Assembly: GCF_022012435.1 (NCBI RefSeq)
Contig: NZ_JAKLUA010000008.1
Coordinates: 186,001-250,000 of the forward strand
Origin: Bradyrhizobium zhengyangense
GTDB taxonomy: Bacteria; Pseudomonadota; Alphaproteobacteria; Rhizobiales; Xanthobacteraceae
Direction of reading: 5' to 3'
DNA length: 64,000 bases
Made by a program: the position numbers and the translations under genes. Within the stretch, counting starts at the first letter, position 1. Every line of letters starts with the position of its first letter. This document shows positions 24,894-33,262 of the stretch, in pieces. Under the pieces are notes generated by a model, which ran no database searches, was not told the DNA's origin, and saw only the letters and a list, made by a program, of their open reading frames with translations.

Positions 24894-25889
24894 GTGCCAG
24901 TGTTAAACCGTGCCGAACTCTCACGGACCGGGGTGATTTTCGTCGCGCTTCTGCTCGCCATCGGCGCGACGAGCGCAGCTGCGCGCGAATTCCGCGCCGC
25001 CGATACCCAGGCCGAGGATTACCCAACCGTCCAGGCGCTGCGCTACATGGGCGCGCTGATCTCCGAGCGCACCGGCGGCCGGCACGAAATCAAGGTGTTT
25101 CACTCCCGCCAGCTCGGCGAGGAGAAGGAGACGATCGAGCAGACCCGCGCCGGCGCGATCGACCTCAACCGGACCAATGTGGCCCTGATCGGCAATTTCG
25201 TCCCGGCGATGAACGTGCTCGCCATGCCGTTCCTGTTCCGGTCCATCGAGCACATGCAGAAGGTGCTGGACGGGCCGATCGGCAAGGAAATCCTGGGCAG
25301 CTTCGAGCCCTACGGCTTCGTCGGGCTCGCCTTCTACGATTCCGGGGCCCGCTCGATCTACAACAGCGTTCGCCCGGTCAAGAGCATCGCCGACCTCAAG
25401 GGGTTGCGGATCCGGGTGCAGCAATCGGAGTTGATGAGCGACATGATCCGCGCGCTCGGCGCCGAACCGGTCGAGCTGCCCTATGGGCAGGTCCTGACGG
25501 GGCTCTCGACCCATCTGATCGACGGCGCCGAAAACAACTGGCCATCCTTCGTGACCACAGACCATTACAAGCACGCCGGTTACTACACCCTCACCGAGCA
25601 CACGATGAGCCCGGAGGTGCTGGTGATCTCGCTGAAGGCCTGGAAGAGCCTGTCGGCCGAGGACCAGACCATCTTCAGGGAAGCCGCGGCGCGCTCGAGC
25701 CTCTACATGCGCGAGAAATGGCGCGACCTCGAGGAGCAGTCGCAGCGCAAGGCGGAGGCCGCCGGCATCGTCGTGACCAGGGATATCGACCGCAAGCCGT
25801 TCGAGGATGCGATGGCGCCGATTTACGCCAAGGCCGCGCAGGATCCCGCTGCGGCCGCGCTGATCGAACGTATTCGCAAGGTGGAGTGA
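24894..25889 (+). CDS. TRAP-type (DctP) solute-binding protein without TRAP permease, likely sensor receptor
   Basis: This 331-residue periplasmic protein has a signal peptide (about residues 1-30) and the DctP fold with signature 'LKGLRIRVQQSELMSDMIRALGAEP' around the conserved carboxylate-binding Arg, then 'PYGQVLTGLSTHLIDGAENN'. TRAP receptors bind organic anions such as C4-dicarboxylates or sugar acids. No DctQ/DctM genes are present. Instead the next gene, six bases on, is a membrane sensor kinase, followed by two more signalling genes. The protein therefore probably presents its ligand to the kinase, as TorT does to TorS. GTG at 24894 follows GAGGGG; a TTG two codons earlier is an alternative. 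Confidence 0.87.
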   Translation: MPVLNRAELSRTGVIFVALLLAIGATSAAAREFRAADTQAEDYPTVQALRYMGALISERTGGRHEIKVFHSRQLGEEKETIEQTRAGAIDLNRTNVALIGNFVPAMNVLAMPFLFRSIEHMQKVLDGPIGKEILGSFEPYGFVGLAFYDSGARSIYNSVRPVKSIADLKGLRIRVQQSELMSDMIRALGAEPVELPYGQVLTGLSTHLIDGAENNWPSFVTTDHYKHAGYYTLTEHTMSPEVLVISLKAWKSLSAEDQTIFREAAARSSLYMREKWRDLEEQSQRKAEAAGIVVTRDIDRKPFEDAMAPIYAKAAQDPAAAALIERIRKVE

Positions 25890-25895
25890 CGCCAC

Positions 25896-27974
25896 TTGAT
25901 CGCGCCCGGCACCAGCGAGAGCGCAGAACGGCCGGCCGGCCCGATCGGGCGGCTGCGCGCGCGCCTCGTCGGCGTGTTGCGGGCGGTGCCCATCCGCTGG
26001 CGCATCCTCTCGATCGCGGCGCTGAACTCCGCCGTGGTGATCGTGCTGGTGGCGATGATCTGGAACGGCGCGCAGGTGCTGAGCTCAGCCTGGGACGACG
26101 TGCGGCAGGTGCGCGAATCCGACCGCATCCTGGCGCTGCTCGAAAGCGAGACCGGGCGGCTGCAGAACCTGATCCACCGCTACATCAACCAGCCGAGCCC
26201 GGACCTGTTCGCCGAGATCCTGCTGCTGCGCGAGGCCGTGCTGGGCACGCTGACCGACCGCGCCGCCAAGGACCCGATGCTGTCAGGGTCGGTCGAGGAG
26301 CTGGAGCGCACCACCGACCGCTTCCTCAACGGCTTCGGCGAGCTGCGCAGCGTTCAGGCCACCATCGCCAAGACCTATGAGGAGCAGGTGCAAGGCCCCG
26401 CCAAGGACATGGCCGGCCTCTACTCCATCATCGAGGGCGCCACCGGCCATCGCGACGCGCTGATCTGGCCTTCGCTCGGCAAGTCGCGCGAGGCCTTCAC
26501 CGCGATGCTGGTTGCGGCCAATTCCTACTATCTGTCGCAATCGGTCGATGCTGCTGACGACGCGCGCCGCCACACCGAGACGATCGAGAAGACCATTCCC
26601 GTGATGATCGATCTCGCCGACAACGATTTGCAGAAGATGGCGCTGCAAAAGCTCGCAATCCGCACCACGGCGCTGCGCGAGGGCTTTGCCAAACTCTCCG
26701 AGCAGCTGACGAACCGCACCGAGCTGCTGCGCAACACCATCGACGCCAGCCAGGCCGAGGCGATCGGCGCCATCGACGATCTCTCGACCAAGATGCGCCA
26801 GCGCGAGCAGAAGGCGCAGGAGACGTTCGACCGCACGCTGGCGGATATTTCGCGGCGGGTGCTGTCGATCGCGGTGATCTTCCTCGGCATCATCCTTACC
26901 GCCGGCGTGCTGATCGCGCTGTCGATCCGGCTGCCGCTGCAACAGATCATGACCGCGATGCGCGCGATCACTCTCGGCGATCTCGGCCGCGAGGTGCAGG
27001 GCACGCGCGCGCGCGACGAGGTCGGCGCCATGGCGCGCGCGGTGGAGGTGTTCCGCGAGAACGCGATCGCCAAGCGCCAGACCGAGGACGAACTGCGCGC
27101 GTCCAAGGAAAAGGCCGAAAGCGCCCTGCTGGAGCTCAACGCCGCGCAGCAGAATCTGATCGACGCCGAACGGCTCGCGGCGCTCGGCGGCCTCGTCGCC
27201 GGCGTCGCGCACGAGGTCAACAACCCGATCGGCATCAGCCTGACGGTGGCGTCGAGCTTTGCGAGGCGCACCGAGATTTTCGAGGCGCAGCTGAAGGGTG
27301 ACGGCGGCCTGCGCCGCTCGCAGCTCGAGGAATTCGTGCAGTCCTCGCGCGACGCCTCGCAGCAGCTCGTCGCCAACCTCACCCGCGCCGGCGAGCTGAT
27401 TCAGTCGTTCAAGCAGGTCGCGGTCGACCGCTCCCATGCCGAGCGGCGGCAGTTCTCACTCAGCGAAGCGACCGACCAGATCATCGCGAGCTTGCGGCCG
27501 GTGCTGAAGCGCTCGCCGATCACGCTCCAGGTCGACGTGCCCGAGGGGCTGCTGCTCGACGGCTATCCCGGCTCCTATGGCCAGATCCTGACCAATCTGT
27601 TCCTCAACGCGGCCAACCACGCCTTCGCCGACGGGCGTGCCGGCACCATCGCGATCTCGGCCCGGCCGCGCGGCACCGAGGATATCGAGATCATCTTCGC
27701 CGATGACGGAGCCGGCATGACCCCGGACGTGCAGCGCCAGGCCTTTGACCCATTCTTTACCACCCGGCGCAATGAAGGTGGCACGGGACTGGGCTTGCAT
27801 ATCGTCTATAACCTTGTCACCCAGCAGCTCGGCGGGCGGATGATGCTGGAATCCAAGCTGGGACAAGGCACTACTTTTCGGATTATCATGCCGCGGATCG
27901 CCAAGGGCGGCGCGCAAAGCACAGAAAGTGACGGGACTTCTCAATGGCCGAACAGGACGATGTCCTCCACCTGA
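25896..27974 (+). CDS. Membrane sensor histidine kinase with large periplasmic helical domain
   Basis: This 692-residue protein has two membrane helices (about 38-57 and 322-344) flanking a 265-residue, mostly helical periplasmic domain. A HAMP linker follows (LPLQQIMTAMRAITLGDLGREV), then a coiled coil. The kinase core has phospho-acceptor H439 (LVAGVAHEVNNPIG), N box 'LTNLFLNAANHAF', G1 'FADDGAGM' and G2 'GGTGLGLHIV'. The periplasmic helical bundle resembles TorS-type sensors that contact a binding protein. It starts with TTG at 25896, with GGTGGAG upstream, six bases after the TRAP-type receptor. Its 3' end overlaps the next gene by 31 bases, so the proteins are probably made together. Confidence 0.88.
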   Translation: MIAPGTSESAERPAGPIGRLRARLVGVLRAVPIRWRILSIAALNSAVVIVLVAMIWNGAQVLSSAWDDVRQVRESDRILALLESETGRLQNLIHRYINQPSPDLFAEILLLREAVLGTLTDRAAKDPMLSGSVEELERTTDRFLNGFGELRSVQATIAKTYEEQVQGPAKDMAGLYSIIEGATGHRDALIWPSLGKSREAFTAMLVAANSYYLSQSVDAADDARRHTETIEKTIPVMIDLADNDLQKMALQKLAIRTTALREGFAKLSEQLTNRTELLRNTIDASQAEAIGAIDDLSTKMRQREQKAQETFDRTLADISRRVLSIAVIFLGIILTAGVLIALSIRLPLQQIMTAMRAITLGDLGREVQGTRARDEVGAMARAVEVFRENAIAKRQTEDELRASKEKAESALLELNAAQQNLIDAERLAALGGLVAGVAHEVNNPIGISLTVASSFARRTEIFEAQLKGDGGLRRSQLEEFVQSSRDASQQLVANLTRAGELIQSFKQVAVDRSHAERRQFSLSEATDQIIASLRPVLKRSPITLQVDVPEGLLLDGYPGSYGQILTNLFLNAANHAFADGRAGTIAISARPRGTEDIEIIFADDGAGMTPDVQRQAFDPFFTTRRNEGGTGLGLHIVYNLVTQQLGGRMMLESKLGQGTTFRIIMPRIAKGGAQSTESDGTSQWPNRTMSST

Positions 27975-29689
27975 TCGACGACACCGGTACCGCGTCGGAG
28001 GATACGGATGCCCGGAAATGGAAAATCGCCGTCATCGACGACGATCCGGCCGTGCATGACGGCACCCGTTTTGCGCTCTCGGACTACAGCCTGAACGGCC
28101 AGGGCCTGGAGATCCTCTCCGCCCATTCCGCGGCGGAAGGTCGCAAGCTGATGGCGGAGCACAGCGACATCGCCGCGGTGCTGCTCGACGTCATCATGGA
28201 GACCGACGTCGCGGGCCTGGAGCTCGTCGAATACATCCGCAACGTGCTCAAGAACGAGACCGTGCGCATCATCCTGCGCACCGGCCAGCCCGGCCAGGCG
28301 CCGGAGCGGCGCGTGATCGTGCAGTACGACATCAACGACTACAAGGCCAAGACCGAGCTCACCGCCGACAAGCTGTTCACCTCGCTGACCGCGGCGCTGC
28401 GCTCCTACCAGCAGCTCGAGCGCATGGTGCAGACGCGGCGCGGGCTCGAGATCATCATCGATGCGGCCTCGACGCTGTACGACTTCAAGTCGATGCAGCG
28501 GCTCGCCGAGGGCGTGCTGACCCAGCTCGCCTCGCTGCTCAATGTCGACTGCGCCGGCATCCTCGTGCTGCGCGACAATGGCGGCGTCGATGCCGAGCTC
28601 TCCGTGCTCGCCGGCAGCGGCTGCTACAGCCGCTTCATCGGCACGACCTCGTCGAAGGCGCTCGACCCCGATCTGCGCCAGCTGGTGGAGGACGCCTTCC
28701 AGCGCCGCAAGAACGAATTCGCCGACCACCGCAGCGTGATCTATCTGCGCACCGGCTCCGGGCGCGAGGTCGTGGTGCTGCTGCAGTCCGAGCGCGATCT
28801 GTCCGAGACCGACCGCTCGCTGGTGGAGATCTTCTCGAGCCGGCTCTCGATCGCCTTCGACAACGTCATCCTGTATCAGCAGCTCCAGGACGCCAATACG
28901 CAGCTGGAAGACCGCGTCGCGCAGCGCACCCGCGCCCTGATGCAGGCCAACCGCCGGCTCTCGGCGCAATGGCTGCGGCTGCAGCGCGCCAACGGCTTCA
29001 AGAACGAGATCCTGGGCACCGTCGCGCACGATCTCAAGAACCCGCTCGGCGTCATCCTCGGCCGCACCGAGATGTTGAAGGAGCTGATCTCGACCGGCGC
29101 CTCGTCGTCAGGCGTGGTCGCCCAGGTCGATCATATCCGCGACGCCACCAAGCGCCTGACCACGATGGTCGATCATCTGATCTCGGACGCGATGGCCGAT
29201 GCCTTCGACATCACCATCCGCCGCGAGCCGGTCGACGTCGCCGCGCTGGTGAAGGAGGTCGCCGAGGCCAACCAGCCGCTCGCGGTCAACAAGCAGCAGG
29301 CGATCAGCGTCAGCGCGCCCGCCAACATCGTCACCATGTGCGACACCGACCGCATCCGCGAGGCGATCGACAATCTGATCAGCAACGCCATCAAATACTC
29401 ACCGATCGCGGGCAAGATCACCGTCGCGGTCAGCCATGAGGGCAACGACACTATCATCCGCGTCAGCGACGAGGGCGCCGGCCTGTCGCCGGAGGATCTC
29501 GGCCGCCTGTTCGGCCGGTTCCAGCGGCTATCCGCAAAGCCGACGGCGGGTGAGAGCTCGACGGGGCTTGGGTTGTCCATCGTCAAGCGTATTATCGACA
29601 TGCATGGCGGCGAGGTAACCGCCGACAGCGACGGCCCGGGCAAGGGCTCGACCTTCACCATCACCCTGCCCGCGACCGAAATGCCGTGA
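27944..29689 (+). CDS. Hybrid REC-DUF3369-histidine kinase
   Basis: This 581-residue soluble protein has an N-terminal receiver domain (D82 in AAVLLDVIME; 'IDDDPAVHDG' acidic pocket; Lys in NDYKAKTEL). A DUF3369 GAF-like domain follows at about 165-320. The C-terminal HisKA/HATPase core has H362 (GTVAHDLKNPLG), N box 'IDNLISNAIKYS', 'SDEGAGLSPED' and 'TGLGLSIVKRI'. There is no membrane segment. The order receiver-then-kinase places it as an intermediate that can be phosphorylated by the upstream sensor and then act through its own His. It overlaps the sensor gene by 31 bases and is 23 bases before the response regulator. Confidence 0.88.
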   Translation: MAEQDDVLHLIDDTGTASEDTDARKWKIAVIDDDPAVHDGTRFALSDYSLNGQGLEILSAHSAAEGRKLMAEHSDIAAVLLDVIMETDVAGLELVEYIRNVLKNETVRIILRTGQPGQAPERRVIVQYDINDYKAKTELTADKLFTSLTAALRSYQQLERMVQTRRGLEIIIDAASTLYDFKSMQRLAEGVLTQLASLLNVDCAGILVLRDNGGVDAELSVLAGSGCYSRFIGTTSSKALDPDLRQLVEDAFQRRKNEFADHRSVIYLRTGSGREVVVLLQSERDLSETDRSLVEIFSSRLSIAFDNVILYQQLQDANTQLEDRVAQRTRALMQANRRLSAQWLRLQRANGFKNEILGTVAHDLKNPLGVILGRTEMLKELISTGASSSGVVAQVDHIRDATKRLTTMVDHLISDAMADAFDITIRREPVDVAALVKEVAEANQPLAVNKQQAISVSAPANIVTMCDTDRIREAIDNLISNAIKYSPIAGKITVAVSHEGNDTIIRVSDEGAGLSPEDLGRLFGRFQRLSAKPTAGESSTGLGLSIVKRIIDMHGGEVTADSDGPGKGSTFTITLPATEMP

Positions 29690-29712
29690 TTTGAGTACGA
29701 GATCTGAGTGAC

Positions 29713-30450
29713 ATGACACAAAGCCAGCACATCATGATCGTCGACGACGAGGCCCCGGCCCGGGAGATGGTCGGCGATTACCTCAAGATGCACGGCTTCA
29801 CCGTGACGCTGTGCGACGGCGGCAAATCCTTGCGCGCCGCGATCGACGGCAGCATGCCCGATCTCGTCGTGCTCGACCTCAACATGCCCGAGGAAGACGG
29901 CCTCTCGATCATCCGCGACCTCAAGAGCCGCATCAACGTGCCTGTCATCATGCTGACGGCAACCGCGAGCCCGATCGATCGCGTCGTCGGCCTCGAGCTC
30001 GGCGCCGACGATTACGTCGCAAAGCCCTGCGAGCTCAGAGAATTGATGGCGCGCATCCGCTCGGTGCTGCGGCGGAGCACGCCGGCGAAATCAGCAGGCA
30101 GCGACGCAGCGCCGGCGAAATCGGACAAGGATCAATTGGTGCGCTTTGGGACAAAGTGGCTCGATCTCGAAGCCCAGGCCCTGCGCGACGACGAGGGCAA
30201 TGAGCATCCGCTGACCGCGTCCGAGTTCGGGCTGCTCAAGGTCTTCGCAGCCAATCCGAAGCGCGTGCTGTCGCGCGAGCGCCTGCTGGAGCTCGCCAAT
30301 GCGCGCGACGCCGAAGCCTTCGACCGCGCCGTCGATCTGCGCATCATGCGCATCCGCCGCAAGATCGAGCCCGACCCGACCAAGCCCGCCGTGATCCGCA
30401 CCATCCGCGGCGGCGGCTATTTGTTCTCGCCGCAGGGCGAGAAGGCGTAG
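29713..30450 (+). CDS. OmpR/PhoB-family response regulator
   Basis: This 245-residue protein has a receiver domain with phospho-acceptor D55 (LVVLDLNMPEEDG), the acidic pair in 'IVDDEAPARE' and the Lys in 'DDYVAKPCELRELMARI'. The OmpR-type winged helix at about 150-240 contains 'LTASEFGLLKVFAANPKRVLS' and 'VIRTIRGGGYLFSP'. It is the DNA-binding output of the TRAP-receptor/sensor/hybrid-kinase operon. Target genes are not evident; a transporter for the sensed compound elsewhere in the genome is the natural expectation. Confidence 0.9.
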   Translation: MTQSQHIMIVDDEAPAREMVGDYLKMHGFTVTLCDGGKSLRAAIDGSMPDLVVLDLNMPEEDGLSIIRDLKSRINVPVIMLTATASPIDRVVGLELGADDYVAKPCELRELMARIRSVLRRSTPAKSAGSDAAPAKSDKDQLVRFGTKWLDLEAQALRDDEGNEHPLTASEFGLLKVFAANPKRVLSRERLLELANARDAEAFDRAVDLRIMRIRRKIEPDPTKPAVIRTIRGGGYLFSPQGEKA

Positions 30451-30470
30451 ACCGCGCCTCGTCAGGTGCC

Positions 30471-30560
30471 GTAGGGTGGGCAAAGCGGAGCGTGCCCACC
30501 ATTCTCGCAGTATTACAAAAAGATCGTGGGCACGGCGCGAAGGGCGTCTTTGCCCACCCC
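30471..30560. repeat. Dispersed inverted repeat, GTAGGGTGGGCAAAG family
   Basis: GTAGGGTGGGCAAAG at the left faces CTTTGCCCACCCC at the right, with internal GCGTGCCCACCATTCTCGC and CGTGGGCACGGCG pairing. A second copy is at 40289-40379. It may act as a terminator after the response regulator gene. Confidence 0.75.
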
Positions 30561-30822
30561 ACAGCACGGTGCTTGGAGCCGGACCTGCGTCGTGACGACG
30601 CCGATGGGTGTAACGCGACCAAACGCAAGGCCCGGAAATTCGTTCCTCCCAGTCCCATTCCGCAGTACCGTATTTTCCAAGCCTTGAAATTCCACGCTTT
30701 TTTGGTCCGAATGTTTCGTCGCAATTTCTTCGACGAAACAATTTAGCGGCGCACGAAACCATTTTCCCCTTTTCGTGCAGACGTCCCGAAACGATGGCTG
30801 ATTAACACTTTGGTCCAAGGAA

Positions 30823-30842
30823 ACGCCGCTCGGTTGCGGCGT
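30823..30842 (+). promoter_or_regulatory. Hairpin in the leader of the sigma-factor mRNA
   Basis: ACGCCGC-TCGGTT-GCGGCGT is a perfect 7-bp stem ending 18 bases before the ATG, just upstream of the ribosome-binding site. It could influence translation or mRNA stability. Confidence 0.4.
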
Positions 30843-30860
30843 CACCGGGGAGCCAAGTCA

Positions 30861-31472
30861 ATGCCGAACGTCATCGCCATCAACGCCCAAGCCAGCCAGA
30901 GCATCATCGCTGCCCAGGCGACCTCGGACGACATGCTTCTCGAAAGCATTGCCGACGGCAACCGGACGTCCATGCACATCCTCTATTGCCGTCACAATGT
31001 GCGGGTCTATCGCTTCATCCTGCGTATCGTGCGTGACGCCACCACCGCCGAAGATCTCGTCAGCCAGGTGTTTCTGGACGTGTGGCGGACCGCCGGCCAG
31101 TTCCAGGGCCGCTCGCAGGTCTCGACCTGGCTGCTCTCGATCGCCCGCTTCAAGGCGCTGACCGCGATGCGCCAGCGCCGCTTCGAGGACATCGACCAGG
31201 AGGACGTGCGCCAGATCCCCGACGATTGCGACACGCCGGAGACCTCGCTCGACCGCAGCGACACCAGCGCCATCCTGCGCGCCTGCGTCCAGAAGCTCTC
31301 ACCCGCGCATCGCGAGATCATCAACCTCGTCTACTACCACGAGAAGTCGGTGGAGGAGGTCGGACAGATCATCGGCATCCCTCAGAGCACGGTGAAGACC
31401 CGGATGTTCTACGCCCGCAAGCAACTCGCCGATTTGCTTAAGACTTGCGGTGTCGACCGTTTCGCCGCCTAA
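30861..31472 (+). CDS. ECF-type RNA polymerase sigma-70 factor
   Basis: This 203-residue protein has sigma region 2 (RFILRIVRDATTAEDLVSQV, FLDVWRTAGQF, then STWLLSIARFKALTAMRQRR) and region 4 with a helix-turn-helix ('LSPAHREIINLVYYHEKSVE', 'IGIPQSTVKTRMFYARKQL'). It has no region 1 or 3, as is typical of extracytoplasmic-function sigma factors. ATG at 30861 with GGGGAG upstream. Unlike most ECF genes it has no anti-sigma gene beside it: the next gene is ccdA-like, 412 bp downstream. Control may be transcriptional, through a distant partner, or through the leader hairpin at 30823-30842. Confidence 0.88.
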   Translation: MPNVIAINAQASQSIIAAQATSDDMLLESIADGNRTSMHILYCRHNVRVYRFILRIVRDATTAEDLVSQVFLDVWRTAGQFQGRSQVSTWLLSIARFKALTAMRQRRFEDIDQEDVRQIPDDCDTPETSLDRSDTSAILRACVQKLSPAHREIINLVYYHEKSVEEVGQIIGIPQSTVKTRMFYARKQLADLLKTCGVDRFAA

Positions 31473-31494
31473 AGCCAATGATTTCAATGGGATA

Positions 31495-31512
31495 GGACCG
31501 GATTTCCGGTCC
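31495..31512 (+). terminator. Hairpin directly after the sigma-factor gene
   Basis: GGACCGG-ATTT-CCGGTCC is a perfect 7-bp stem with a 4-base loop starting 23 bases after the stop codon. There is no U tract, so it may be a weak terminator or a 3' protective hairpin. Confidence 0.45.
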
Positions 31513-31637
31513 CTTCCCGGGACACGAAAGCGTTACCGCCGACGAAACAAATGAAACAAAGCACAACATCAGGCGGAAAAACTTCGTCCCTATAAAGATC
31601 ACATACGGTTTCGTTAAACCCTCCCAAGACCTCCAGC

Positions 31638-31671
31638 GACCCGGACGGGATGCCCCCCTCCGGGTCGTTTT
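31638..31671 (+). terminator. Rho-independent terminator
   Basis: GACCCGGA and TCCGGGTC form a perfect 8-bp stem around a C-rich loop, followed directly by GTTTTG. It lies 166 bases after the sigma-factor stop codon and about 213 bases before ccdA. Confidence 0.7.
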
Positions 31672-31738
31672 GTATTTGGGAGGCCAAGTTGCGATGTTCG
31701 TGGCTGCTCCTCAGTGAGGCGGCCAATGCTCCATCATT

Positions 31739-31761
31739 CCCTCCCCCCTTGTGGGGGAGGG
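31739..31761. repeat. Short palindromic repeat CCCTCCCCC..GGGGGAGGG
   Basis: A 9-bp inverted repeat with a 5-base loop. Related elements are at 34281-34318 and 34403-34424. Confidence 0.6.
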
Positions 31762-31884
31762 AGCGCACTGCCGCTGTCGCCGACACCGTTGCTCTCCTCC
31801 CCCGTCACGAGCGCGTGACACCGCGTAACGATCCACGCCTCCATCGCGAACTGCCCTCGTGACCTCTTTCACGAGTGGCCTGTC

Positions 31885-32583
31885 ATGCTCGAGCTTCTCT
31901 TCGCCATCCTCGCCGGCATCCTCACCATCGCCGCGCCGTGCACGCTGCCGATGCTGCCAATCCTGCTTGGCGCCTCGATCGGGCATTCCTCGCCTGCGCG
32001 CCCCGCGCTGATCGCGCTCGGCTTCGTCGTTTCGTTCTCCGCGGTGGCGCTGCTGCTCGGTGCGCTGACGAAACTGTTCGATTTCGATCCGAATGTGCTG
32101 CGCGAGGCGGCGGCGGTGCTGCTGCTCGGCTTTGGCCTGTTGATGCTGTGGCCGGCGCCGTTCGAATGGCTCTCGGTCCGGCTCAATGGCTGGCTCAATC
32201 TCGGCGCAGTGGGCGGCGCACAGCGCGAGGGCGCACTCGGGGGGCTCGTTCTCGGCACCACGCTCGGCCTCGTCTGGACACCCTGCGCCGGCCCCGTGCT
32301 CGGCTCGATTCTGACGCTGGTCGCGACGTCGAAGAATCTGGCCTGGGCCGGCACGCTGCTGGTCGCCTATGCGATTGGCGCAGCGATCCCGATGCTGGCG
32401 ATCGCCTATGGCGGACAGGCCGCGACCACGCGCGTGCGCAGCCTGGCGCGCATCTCGCCGCGCCTGCAGCAGGGCTTTGGCGTGGTCGTGATCGCTTTCG
32501 CGCTCGCGGCCTACTTCCAATACGACACGCTGATCGTGGCGTGGCTCACCGGCTTCTATCCCACCGGCCAGATCGGCCTGTGA
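31885..32583 (+). CDS. ccdA: CcdA-type cytochrome c biogenesis/thiol electron carrier membrane protein
   Basis: This 232-residue protein has six hydrophobic helices and the two redox-active cysteines of the CcdA/DsbD core family: C19 in 'TIAAPCTLPMLP' and C134 in 'VWTPCAGPVLGSI'. CcdA passes electrons from cytoplasmic thioredoxin across the inner membrane to periplasmic thioredoxin-like proteins. The next gene, 24 bases on, encodes exactly such a protein, so the two form a transfer pair. Together they resemble the mycobacterial DipZ protein split into two genes, and functionally the SoxV/SoxW pair, although the sox cluster is 13 kb away. Confidence 0.88.
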   Translation: MLELLFAILAGILTIAAPCTLPMLPILLGASIGHSSPARPALIALGFVVSFSAVALLLGALTKLFDFDPNVLREAAAVLLLGFGLLMLWPAPFEWLSVRLNGWLNLGAVGGAQREGALGGLVLGTTLGLVWTPCAGPVLGSILTLVATSKNLAWAGTLLVAYAIGAAIPMLAIAYGGQAATTRVRSLARISPRLQQGFGVVVIAFALAAYFQYDTLIVAWLTGFYPTGQIGL

Positions 32584-32607
32584 TCCTTCACCTCTCGAAC
32601 GGAGAAC

Positions 32608-33177
32608 ATGAACATGACTTTCAAGCTGCTCGCCGTCTCCGCCGCCCTGATCGGCTTCGCCGTCACCGGCGCTGTGATCCCCGGCATCTGCGACGAGGCC
32701 ACGCCCGCAGTGCCGGTCAAGGTCGCAGCGAGCCAAGCGGTGACCGCGCCCGACTTCGCCGGCATCAGCAACTGGTTCAACTCGAAGCCGCTGAACATCT
32801 CTGACCTGCGCGGCAAGGTCGTGCTGGTCGACTTCTGGACCTATGGCTGCGTCAACTGCGTCAACACGCTGCCGCACGTCACCGAGCTCTATGCCAAATA
32901 CAAGGATAAGGGCCTCGTCGTGGTCGGCGTGCACACGCCGGAATTCCCGTTCGAGCGCTCGGCGTCCAACGTGCAGGCCGCGCTGAAGCGCCACGGCATC
33001 ACCTATCCGGTGGCACAGGACAATGACTCCAAGACCTGGGATGCCTACCGCAACCAGTATTGGCCGGCTCAATATTTGATCGACCAGACCGGCAAGATCG
33101 TGTTCCAACACGAAGGCGAAGGCCGCTACGACGAGATCGACCGTACCGTCGCGAAGTTGCTGAACGCCAGCAGCTAG
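32608..33177 (+). CDS. Periplasmic thioredoxin-like protein (TlpA/DipZ-type, WTYGCVNC)
   Basis: This 189-residue exported protein has an N-terminal hydrophobic signal (about 1-25) and a thioredoxin fold with active site C81-V-N-C84 in VDFWTYGCVNCVNTLP, the motif of DipZ C-terminal domains and NHLRC2-like thioredoxins. The cis-Pro region is 'YWPAQYLIDQTGKIVF'. It probably receives reducing equivalents from the CcdA-like protein encoded just upstream and reduces unknown periplasmic disulfides. ATG at 32608 with GGAG four bases upstream; ATG at 32614 is an alternative. Confidence 0.87.
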   Translation: MNMTFKLLAVSAALIGFAVTGAVIPGICDEATPAVPVKVAASQAVTAPDFAGISNWFNSKPLNISDLRGKVVLVDFWTYGCVNCVNTLPHVTELYAKYKDKGLVVVGVHTPEFPFERSASNVQAALKRHGITYPVAQDNDSKTWDAYRNQYWPAQYLIDQTGKIVFQHEGEGRYDEIDRTVAKLLNASS

Positions 33178-33220
33178 GCCAACCTGCGGCGGCTTTGCCG
33201 TTGCCGCTTGACTCCACGGA

Positions 33221-33246
33221 CCCGTCCGTGGAGTTTCGCGCGCGAC
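33221..33246 (+). terminator. Rho-independent terminator after the thioredoxin gene
   Basis: ACTCCACGGA-CCCG-TCCGTGGAGT is a perfect 10-bp stem with a 4-base loop followed by TT. It lies 44 bases after the thioredoxin-like stop and ends 17 bases before the next gene. Confidence 0.7.
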
Positions 33247-33262
33247 GCAATCAGCCGCCGCA

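Larger units (their letters stand above)
30451..30860. other. Intergenic region with repeat and sigma-factor leader
   Basis: These 410 bases contain no convincing gene. They hold a GTAGGGTGGGCAAAG-family repeat (30471-30560), then a lower-GC stretch with repeated CGACGAAAC/CACGAAACC motifs (30720-30770), and finally the leader of the sigma-factor gene. Confidence 0.6.
31473..31884. other. Intergenic region downstream of the sigma-factor gene
   Basis: These 412 bases hold no supported protein gene. They contain two hairpins (31495-31512 and 31638-31666) bracketing a lower-GC stretch, and a CCTCCCCC..GGGGGAGG repeat at 31739-31761. The bracketed stretch could be a small RNA (see findings). Confidence 0.55.

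Noticed and set aside
30492..30746. Short open frame after the response regulator gene
   Set aside because: It runs through the GTAGGGTGGGCAAAG repeat and the region behind it, with no start site and no conserved features.
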